Of a stretch of DNA of 10,131 nt, positions 5,016 through 10,131 are shown one piece after another (the first letter of the stretch is position 1; every line of letters begins with the position of its first letter). Under the pieces are notes generated by a model. The model was not told the DNA's origin and ran no database searches. It saw only the letters and a program-made list of their open reading frames with translations. The position numbers and the translations under genes are program-made. Where the stretch lies: the NCBI GenBank assembly GCA_001799045.1, contig MGRY01000198.1, positions 1,815-11,945 of the forward strand, given 5' to 3'. The DNA is from Deltaproteobacteria bacterium RIFCSPLOWO2_02_56_12 (lineage in GTDB: Bacteria > Desulfobacterota > Binatia > UBA9968).

Positions 5016-6089
5016 CTACGGTTTGACGATCAGCGAGGTTTCCTCGGCGGCCTTTGCTTTAGCTTGACCGAGATAAAAGGCGAGGCTTTTTTGTATCCAT
5101 CCGGTGAGAAAGGAGATATCCAAGCCGCCGGCATTGCCCTCCTTGAGCTCCAGGGCAACGGTCAACGCGAGCCCGGCCTGCTCCTCACGTCCGGTCTTAA
5201 ATAGATAGAGGGCGGTATCTTCCATTCTTCTTTGGAAGAGCTGCTGATTCTCGCCATAAAAAATCTCTCTCACCGCATCGCGGACGATGCCGGAAAAGCG
5301 CTCTTCTTTTTGGAACTCATTGAGGACAAGACGGCTCTTCTGCGCCTCCTCTACCTGTCGCAAGTAAGGTTGCACCCAATCCTCGTCCAAGATCCAAGGC
5401 TGCAACTCCGGCTGGTCCAAAAGTCGGTGGGAGAGATCCCGCCCGGTGCCGGAGCGGAGTCCCCCTGACTCGAGAAGGCCATAAATGGGATGAGAAAATG
5501 ACCTGGGCTTAGCGGGATTGAAAATCGCCCGCAAGGAAGGAAATTGCTCCGTCCCGCTTCGCCCCGGGGCTTTGGCCTTTTCATATCCCTCGTAGAGAAT
5601 CCGGTCCGCATACTCCCAGGGGATCGGGATCATGGTCACGCCATGATTTTTCTTGATCTCCTGCGCCATCAGCCGCAACTCTTTGCGACGGATCACCGTC
5701 CCCCCGACCTGCGCAAGCCCCTCACGATCGCTGACCATCCCCTGAAGTAGTTGGATCCCGCTTCCAGCCTGAGGTTTGGCGAGCCAGACCAATCTGCCGC
5801 CGGTCCCGTCCACGGAAGAGAGATAGCCCTCAATCTCAGGACTCAACTGAAGAATCGGCTTTGGGACAGATACCTCGAAGCCCTCTGCGCGGGGAGCGCT
5901 CATCCCCTTCTGGGCCAACTTGAAAAGGGAGCGGCGTACTTCCTTCTTGAGATCCTTATCAGTCGCAGTTTTTTCCAGCGCAGTCAGAGCCTGCAGAGCG
6001 GCAGGATCGGCGATCCGGCCCAGGAGAAAGATAACGGCTAGGTCGGTCTCTCGCCCTTTCCCAAGGCGGGCAGTTAATAACCCCACCAC
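5016..6089 (-). CDS. Unrecognised protein with N-terminal HEAT-like helices; true 5' end uncertain
   Basis: 357 residues if started at GTG 6089-6087, which has no good ribosome site. I do not recognise the family with confidence. Seen: residues 1-62 look like helical HEAT-type pairs (AVIFLLGRIADPAALQALTALE, LKKEVRRSLFKLAQKG). A middle part (about 72-160) has strand-like segments such as GRLVWLAKP and GGTVIRRKEL. The C-terminal half (about 200-345) is mostly helical, with DEDWVQPYLRQVEEAQKSRL and RRMEDTALYLFKTGREEQAGLAL. No signal peptide or membrane segment is evident, so probably cytosolic. It follows the NodB-fold gene on the same strand. The frame stays open for 32 further codons upstream of 6089 (in the HEAT-like style, IRRGIEQVHQWG), so the gene most likely begins earlier. 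The best start, ATG 6204, is one frame off (see the separate entry). Confidence 0.6.
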   Translation of the reverse strand: MVGLLTARLGKGRETDLAVIFLLGRIADPAALQALTALEKTATDKDLKKEVRRSLFKLAQKGMSAPRAEGFEVSVPKPILQLSPEIEGYLSSVDGTGGRLVWLAKPQAGSGIQLLQGMVSDREGLAQVGGTVIRRKELRLMAQEIKKNHGVTMIPIPWEYADRILYEGYEKAKAPGRSGTEQFPSLRAIFNPAKPRSFSHPIYGLLESGGLRSGTGRDLSHRLLDQPELQPWILDEDWVQPYLRQVEEAQKSRLVLNEFQKEERFSGIVRDAVREIFYGENQQLFQRRMEDTALYLFKTGREEQAGLALTVALELKEGNAGGLDISFLTGWIQKSLAFYLGQAKAKAAEETSLIVKP

Positions 6090-6204
6090 GGTCGGAGAGA
6101 GATCTTCCGTAGCTATGCCCCACTGATGGACCTGCTCTATTCCTCGGCGGATCGCCTCCTGATTTGAACCCTTCCTAGACAGAGCTTACCTCTTGCCTTT
6201 TCAT
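6090..6204 (-). other. Probable 5' end of the HEAT-like gene, out of frame by one base
   Basis: On the minus strand ATG 6204-6202 has AGGG five nt upstream, within TAGGG formed by the deacetylase stop codon. It encodes MKRQEVSSV and stops at TAG 6177-6175. From 6188 the HEAT-like frame is open (SRKGSNQEAIRRGIEQVHQ...) and continues into the main gene. Removing one base between 6187 and 6178 would join them. Explanations: a one-base insertion (real mutation or assembly error), a programmed +1 shift, or a short leader peptide with the main frame starting at CTG 6182, which has AAGAGG six nt upstream. Confidence 0.5.
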
Positions 6205-6211
6205 AGCATCC

Positions 6212-7150
6212 CTATTTTAGCTTAAAGAGATCGGCTTTCCTGGCGCGCCTGCCTGCGATCGTGAAGTTCGGCCACTCCTCGACATGGGCATTTCGGTAAT
6301 TTTCCCGGTACCACTTGGCGATGTCACCGGAGCGGGCGAACCAGACCTTGGAATGGCCTTTTGCATAGCGAATGAATTCCCGCAGCATCGGCGCCCGATA
6401 AGGCCGGCCGCCGATAAAGGGGTGATTACCCCAAATCAAAAATTTCGGATCCTTTGCCCCTTCCTCATAGAGACAATCGAAGCAGTCTTTCCACTGCTGA
6501 AGGAGCTCGCGCGGCGTCCTCCCGGCACGCTGAAAAGTTGAGTAGTCGTTAAGATCCTGAAAGTAAGAAAGCACCGTCAGTTCGGTGCCCTTGATTTTAA
6601 GGGTGTAGGGTGTTTCCTCGTGCTGCGGATCCATCCAATAGGTATAGCCCAGCTCGGTGATAATCTCCGGCGTATCCGCGCTCGGAGATACTCCGGTTGA
6701 AAGGTAGCCCTTCGGGGGCTTCCCAACGGTTTCCTGGACGATCTTGACCGTCTTTTGCAGGTCCTTTTTTTCCTTGTCCCGCTTCTTCATATAACTGTAA
6801 TCATGAATCCAGGTTTCCGTACCGATCTCGTGCCCTTGCGCCACGATCTCCTTGAAGACGTCCGGATAATTCTCCACAGTAATCCCGGTGGGGAAAAAGG
6901 TCGTCTGGATGCCTTCCTTTTGGAAGATTTCCAGCATACGAAAAACCCCCACGCGCTCGCCGAATTCTCGATCGGTGATGGTGGCAAGATTTTTCTTGGT
7001 AACGGCGTTCGTAGGTTGAGGCCGGCGGTTCTCTTGCTGCAGGGAACCCGGCGCGCCCAACTCCTCCGGCCAGGTCTCAAAGGCTACACAGGGTGTAATG
7101 GCGATTCGAGCGCCGTCCGGCCATTTGATCGGTGATCTTTTTCTCTTCAT
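6212..7150 (-). CDS. Polysaccharide deacetylase-fold (NodB/PuuE-like) protein
   Basis: 312 residues from ATG 7150-7148, with AGGGAGA on the minus strand 5 nt upstream. Seen: ARIAITPCVAFETW (motif 1 position), GVFRMLEIFQKEGIQTTFFPTG, AQGHEIGTETWIH (motif 2), GYLSTGVSPSADT (motif 3 position), YWMDPQHEE, and a C-terminal IWGNHPFIGGRPYR...VWFARSGDIAKWY, the ending style of cytosolic PuuE-like members. No signal peptide is present, which argues against a cell-wall enzyme. Family knowledge: metal binding uses Asp of a DD pair and two His in H-x-x-x-H. Here motif 1 has Glu25 and no DD, and motif 2 reads Glu112-T-W-I-His116, so one metal His is Glu. PuuE-type allantoinases also differ from NodB, but this set looks distinct again. 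It stops 7 nt before ATG 6204 of the next gene. Confidence 0.85.
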   Translation of the reverse strand: MKRKRSPIKWPDGARIAITPCVAFETWPEELGAPGSLQQENRRPQPTNAVTKKNLATITDREFGERVGVFRMLEIFQKEGIQTTFFPTGITVENYPDVFKEIVAQGHEIGTETWIHDYSYMKKRDKEKKDLQKTVKIVQETVGKPPKGYLSTGVSPSADTPEIITELGYTYWMDPQHEETPYTLKIKGTELTVLSYFQDLNDYSTFQRAGRTPRELLQQWKDCFDCLYEEGAKDPKFLIWGNHPFIGGRPYRAPMLREFIRYAKGHSKVWFARSGDIAKWYRENYRNAHVEEWPNFTIAGRRARKADLFKLK

Positions 7151-7250
7151 AACTTTCTCCCTTCATTTAAAGTGAATTTACTCTTGCCACAATTCAACGG
7201 ACTTTCCAAGCCCCGCCATTGAGTTATGGTGAAGCAGATCCTTTACGAAT

Positions 7251-7305
7251 GCAGCATCGATGTCTGAGCCCGCTGCGTTTTTTGGCGGGAGAGTTTCGAT
7301 GCTGC
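7251..7305. repeat. Two-part 55-nt hairpin
   Basis: The outer arms GCAGCATCGA (7251-7260) and TCGATGCTGC (7296-7305) are perfect 10-bp reverse complements. The interior carries an inner stem CCCGC (7269-7273) with GCGGG (7285-7289) and a loop containing a run of six T. The T-run is inside the loop, so it is not an ordinary terminator. It may be a small structured RNA, a cis-acting element, or a small non-autonomous repeat. Confidence 0.6.
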
Positions 7306-7350
7306 CCGAGACAAGCAGTTAAGACTTCCCGACGAGGAGGCACTGGAGCA

Positions 7351-7369
7351 AAGGGACTGGGGGTCCCTT
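7351..7369. repeat. Perfect 7-bp inverted repeat beside the promoter
   Basis: AAGGGAC (7351-7357), loop TGGGG, GTCCCTT (7363-7369). Its right arm touches the -35 box at 7368, so it could be a regulator site for the operon (inference). Confidence 0.45.
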
Positions 7370-7396
7370 GACTACCGAATAGATGCCGGATAAAAA
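7368..7396 (+). promoter_or_regulatory. Candidate promoter of the enoyl-CoA hydratase operon
   Basis: TTGACT at 7368-7373, a 17-nt spacer, TAAAAA at 7391-7396 (4 of 6 to TATAAT). The predicted start is near 7403, followed by AGGAGGT at 7416-7422, six nt before ATG 7429. Confidence 0.5.
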
Positions 7397-7428
7397 GAAA
7401 GTTTAATCAGTAATCAGGAGGTCACACT

Positions 7429-8220
7429 ATGGAAGCTGGAAAAACGGTTGAGTACCGGGTGGACAAAGGCGTCGCGCTACTGGAACTCAACCGCCCGCCA
7501 GTGAACAGCTACACCCACGAACTCCTCCGGGAGCTGGATGAAGCGCTGCTGCGCGCCCGCTTTGATGAGGAGGTCCATGTCCTTGTCCTGACAGGAAAGG
7601 TAGACAAGTTTTTCTCCGCCGGCGCCGACATCAACATGCTCGCGAATAAGTCCCTTGCCTACAAAAACAACTTTGCCCTTCACGGCCACGAAGTCTTAAT
7701 GCGAATGGAGAACACACCTAAGCTCATTATTGCGGCAATCAACGGCCACGCGGTCGGGGGCGGACTGGAAATCGCCATGGCCGCCGACATCCGCATCGCG
7801 AGGAAGGAGGGTGGCAGGGTCGGATTGGCGGAGATCAACCTTGGGGTGATGCCCGGAATGGGAGGGACACAGAGGCTGCCCCGTTTAGTCGGAAAGGCAA
7901 GGGCGATGGAATTATGCGCCACAGGAAAAACCATAGCCTTTGAAGAGGCTCTGGAAATGGGGCTCATTCACGACATCTACGAGCGCGAGAATTTCATGGA
8001 AAGAGTCATGGACTATGCGCGCCAATTCATACCGCCCAACAAATCCAGTTTAGCGGTCGGCAAGGTCAAACGGGCGATTCAGACCGGGATGGAAATCTCT
8101 CTGCCCGAGGGTCTGGCTTTCGAGAGAGAGCTCCTGGCTCAGGCCTTTGGCAGTGAAGACGGGAACGAAGGCGTAAAGGCATATTTAGAAAAGAGAACTG
8201 CCCAATTTAAAGGTAAATAA
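7429..8220 (+). CDS. Enoyl-CoA hydratase/isomerase (crotonase) family
   Basis: 263 residues, the family's usual length, from ATG 7429 with AGGAGGT 6 nt upstream. Family knowledge: crotonases hydrate trans-2-enoyl-CoA or carry out related CoA-ester reactions, using an oxyanion hole and two glutamates (144 and 164 in the rat enzyme). Seen: NRPPVNSY at 21-28, oxyanion segment FFSAGADI (62-68), IIAAINGHAVGGGLE with Glu114, then GLAEINLGVMPGMGGTQRLPRLVG with Glu135. Both glutamates are present, so true hydratase chemistry is likely and a glutamate-lacking isomerase or dehalogenase less so. The C-terminal helical region ends YLEKRTAQFKGK. It is the first gene of an operon with the aldehyde dehydrogenase 48 nt downstream. 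No CoA ligase or thiolase is in the window, so this need not be fatty-acid oxidation; a hydratase-lyase that releases an aldehyde for the next enzyme is an alternative (inference). Confidence 0.92.
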   Translation: MEAGKTVEYRVDKGVALLELNRPPVNSYTHELLRELDEALLRARFDEEVHVLVLTGKVDKFFSAGADINMLANKSLAYKNNFALHGHEVLMRMENTPKLIIAAINGHAVGGGLEIAMAADIRIARKEGGRVGLAEINLGVMPGMGGTQRLPRLVGKARAMELCATGKTIAFEEALEMGLIHDIYERENFMERVMDYARQFIPPNKSSLAVGKVKRAIQTGMEISLPEGLAFERELLAQAFGSEDGNEGVKAYLEKRTAQFKGK

Positions 8221-8268
8221 ATTATAAGATCTTTAACGAGTCACGAATAACGAACACGGAGGTTCATA

Positions 8269-9732
8269 ATGGCAAAGATGTTAATTGGAGGTGAGCTTGT
8301 CGATTCGGTGAGCGGGCAGACCTACGAGGTCCGCAACCCCGCAACCGGCGAGGTGGTAGACAAGGTCCCGAAAGGAACCGCCAAGGATGTGGAGCAGGCC
8401 ATCGGCGTCGCGGAGAGCGCCTTTAAAGAGTGGTCGGATGTAAGCCCTGAAGACAGGGGCAAGATGCTCCTCAATGCCGGTGAGCTGATCAAGCAAAAAA
8501 GCAACGAGATCGCCCAGCTTTTGACCCAGGAGCAGGGAAAAACGTTTTTTGAGGCAGGCCTTGAGATCCACCACCTGGTCCACGGTTTGGAATTTTACGC
8601 CGGCCTCGCCTCTAAAGTCAGAGGCGCGCACGTGCCTCTCCCGCAGAAGGGAGCTTACGGCATGGTCATTCGCCAGCCCATTGGGGTATGCGGAGGGATT
8701 GTCCCGTGGAACTTCCCGCTTACTCTGATGGGAACGAAGCTCGGACCGGCCCTCGCTGCCGGAAACACGATCATCATCAAACCTGCTACCACTACTCCCC
8801 TGGCGACGCTGCTCTGCATCGAACAGATCCAGAAGGCCACCTACGGCGAAGGGAAACAGCAAAAGACGTTGCCCAAAGGCGCCGTCAACGTCGTCACCGG
8901 CCCCGGCGGAATAGTGGGAGAAGAGTTGCTGAAAAACCCGCGCGTTCGCCGCATTGCCTTCACCGGTTCCACCGAAATAGGCAGGCACGTGATGGAGGTC
9001 GCGGGAAGAGAGATCAAGAGGATCACCTTGGAGCTGGGCGGCAGCGATCCGATGATCGTCATGGAGGACGCCAATTTGGATCTGGCGGTGAAAATGGCGG
9101 ATATCGGCCGCTTTTTTAACTGCGGCCAGATGTGCCTCGGCGTCAAGCGCCTTTTCCTCCAGGAATCGATCGCCGAGGGATTTGTCGGAAAGCTGGCTGA
9201 GATCCTCAAGCAGAAGACCGTTGGAAACGGGATGAAAAAAGAGAGCCGCATGGGGCCTATCCACCTGGAGTCGCAACGCAAAGAGATTGAAGAGCAGGTA
9301 GAGGACGCCAAGGCGCGCGGCGCCAAGGTCGTCTTTGGCGGGGAAAAAGCCAAAGGGGGCGAACTTGATAAAGGTTTCTTCTACCTCCCGACTCTTCTGA
9401 CCAATGTCCCGGACGACTCTAAGGTCAGCCGTGAAGAAACCTTCGGCCCTGTCCTGCCTGTCTTTACCTTCAAAACTCTCGATGAGGCGATTGAGAAGGC
9501 CAACAGCTCCGTCTACGGCCTGGGCTCGTCGATCTGGACGCGCAACCTCATCCATGCCAACACAGCAATCGATAAGCTCCAGGCAGGAAATGTCTGGGTG
9601 AATTCGCTTCACTACGGCTACGATGAGCTTCCCTTCGGCGGCGTGAAGGCGAGCGGCGTCGGCCGCGAGCACGGCCCGGAGGCGTTGGATTATTATTTGG
9701 AGCCAAAGGGGGTAGTGATCGTCAACGTTTAA
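8269..9732 (+). CDS. NAD(P)-dependent aldehyde dehydrogenase
   Basis: 487 residues, full length for the ALDH superfamily, from ATG 8269 with GGAGG (8258-8262) 6 nt upstream. Family knowledge: these cytosolic enzymes oxidise aldehydes to carboxylates. Seen: PWNFP with Asn148, IIIKPAT with Lys171 in the cofactor site, FTGSTEIG (231-238) closing the nucleotide fold, LELGGSDPMIV with general-base Glu255, FFNCGQMC with nucleophile Cys289, and EETFGPVLPV (389-398). Near the C-terminus, ELPFGGVKASGVGREHG is the common ending. All catalytic residues are intact. Closest in style to succinate-semialdehyde, betaine-aldehyde or lactaldehyde type enzymes, but substrate cannot be fixed. Second gene of the operon with the crotonase, closed by a terminator 21 nt after the stop. 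Confidence 0.95.
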   Translation: MAKMLIGGELVDSVSGQTYEVRNPATGEVVDKVPKGTAKDVEQAIGVAESAFKEWSDVSPEDRGKMLLNAGELIKQKSNEIAQLLTQEQGKTFFEAGLEIHHLVHGLEFYAGLASKVRGAHVPLPQKGAYGMVIRQPIGVCGGIVPWNFPLTLMGTKLGPALAAGNTIIIKPATTTPLATLLCIEQIQKATYGEGKQQKTLPKGAVNVVTGPGGIVGEELLKNPRVRRIAFTGSTEIGRHVMEVAGREIKRITLELGGSDPMIVMEDANLDLAVKMADIGRFFNCGQMCLGVKRLFLQESIAEGFVGKLAEILKQKTVGNGMKKESRMGPIHLESQRKEIEEQVEDAKARGAKVVFGGEKAKGGELDKGFFYLPTLLTNVPDDSKVSREETFGPVLPVFTFKTLDEAIEKANSSVYGLGSSIWTRNLIHANTAIDKLQAGNVWVNSLHYGYDELPFGGVKASGVGREHGPEALDYYLEPKGVVIVNV

Positions 9733-9752
9733 GAATGCTTTTGCATCGTCTC

Positions 9753-9787
9753 AAAAAGCCCGATCGGTCACTCTGGTCGGGCTTTTT
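9753..9787. terminator. Intrinsic, probably bidirectional terminator after the aldehyde dehydrogenase
   Basis: AAAAAGCCCGA (9753-9763) and TCGGGCTTTTT (9777-9787) are perfect 11-bp reverse complements; a T-G wobble and a C-G pair extend the stem inward. A T5 run follows the stem on the plus strand and another on the minus strand. It closes the two-gene operon. Confidence 0.92.
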
Positions 9788-9850
9788 GTTGTGAAGCCAG
9801 AGAAAGGGCGGCTGAGGCCTGGCCGTGCGTTCCTGATCATAATAAACAAC

Positions 9851-10131
9851 ATGAAGGTGGTGGCAATAAATAACCGCGCCGTAAACGTTTTTGTAGTCAT
9901 GCTCTGTCAGAGCTTCCAGACGGTGTCCGTCGCCGGCATCGCTCTCTTCCTGCCTTCGATACGGAGTGACCTGGATCTCTCCTTTACTCAAGCAGGGACT
10001 CTTTCCGCAGCGACAATTTTTTCGTACGCCCTGATGCAGATCCCGGCGGGGTATCTGGCCGATCGCTACGGCCTCAAGAGAATATTTTTCATCGGCGTCC
10101 TCGGCACAACCTTCCTCTGTTTAACCTTCGG
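9851..10131 (+). CDS. Major facilitator superfamily transporter, N-terminal part
   Basis: 93 complete codons from ATG 9851, running off the window end. Seen: a first membrane segment VNVFVVMLCQSFQTVSVAGIALFL (residues about 11-34), a short acidic stretch SIRSDLDL, a second segment FTQAGTLSAATIFSYALMQIPAGYLA, then MFS motif A, GYLADRYGLKR (about 68-78), and the start of a third segment FFIGVLGTTFLCLTF. Family knowledge: inner-membrane secondary transporters of small solutes; the Asp in motif A is conserved. Substrate cannot be told. No ribosome site precedes ATG 9851; CATAAT at 9838-9843 lies so close that a leaderless message is possible. A GTG at 9791 in the same frame would add 20 residues directly after the terminator and also lacks a site. 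It is separated from the aldehyde dehydrogenase by the terminator, so separately transcribed. Confidence 0.88.
   Translation, partial: MKVVAINNRAVNVFVVMLCQSFQTVSVAGIALFLPSIRSDLDLSFTQAGTLSAATIFSYALMQIPAGYLADRYGLKRIFFIGVLGTTFLCLTF

Larger units (their letters stand above)
7151..7428. other. Divergent intergenic region between the NodB-fold and enoyl-CoA hydratase genes
   Basis: 278 bp with no gene visible. It holds a two-part hairpin (7251-7305), a second perfect inverted repeat (7351-7369) and a candidate promoter for the enoyl-CoA hydratase (7368-7396). No convincing promoter for the minus-strand gene was found. Confidence 0.6.

Noticed and set aside
8281..9672. 463-residue open frame on the minus strand opposite the aldehyde dehydrogenase
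   Set aside because: The plus-strand gene has every catalytic motif of its family; the antisense frame shows no family motif and is a GC-rich codon mirror.

Overview
The window is a piece of a bacterial chromosome, moderately GC-rich by eye, with short intergenic gaps, strong GGAGG-type ribosome binding sites and TTGACA-like promoters. No ribosomal RNA, tRNA, CRISPR array or insertion sequence was seen. The gene mix suggests an uncultured soil or subsurface proteobacterium-like lineage (Desulfobacterota, Binatota, NC10, Rokubacteria or Tectomicrobia type). That is an impression from style; nothing here fixes the taxon.

Layout. 1-1750, plus strand: the tail of a RidA-family protein, a D-2-hydroxyacid dehydrogenase, and a pterin-4a-carbinolamine dehydratase 3 nt behind it. 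1779-2483, minus strand: an isochorismatase-type cysteine hydrolase. 2484-2689: a divergent promoter region holding a 7-bp tandem array that also forms a long hairpin. 2690-3976, plus strand: an M20-family hydrolase with unusual metal-ligand positions. 4219-4996, plus strand: a toxin-antitoxin-like pair (RHH-DUF433 antitoxin, DUF5615 PIN-like toxin) with its own promoter, a palindromic operator candidate and a hairpin over the toxin start. 7150 down to 5016, minus strand: a NodB-fold deacetylase or allantoinase-like protein, then an unrecognised HEAT-like protein whose 5' end looks frameshifted. 7429-9732, plus strand: an enoyl-CoA hydratase and an aldehyde dehydrogenase as a two-gene operon closed by a clear intrinsic terminator. 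9851 to the end: the start of an MFS transporter.

Working together (inference). Apart from the toxin-antitoxin pair and the HEAT-like protein, the genes resemble a catabolic neighbourhood for a nitrogenous or amide substrate: RidA-like, isochorismatase-type amidase, M20 deacylase or carbamoylase-type hydrolase and NodB/PuuE-like hydrolase, followed by hydroxyacid, enoyl-CoA and aldehyde oxidation steps and a transporter. The fold classes recall pyrimidine, purine or ureide breakdown, but no substrate can be named. The RidA-like, M20 and NodB proteins all depart from textbook active-site residues, which is the most notable protein-level theme. The most notable DNA-level items are the heptamer hairpin, the toxin-start hairpin, the 5' break of the HEAT-like gene and the 55-nt hairpin upstream of the enoyl-CoA hydratase.
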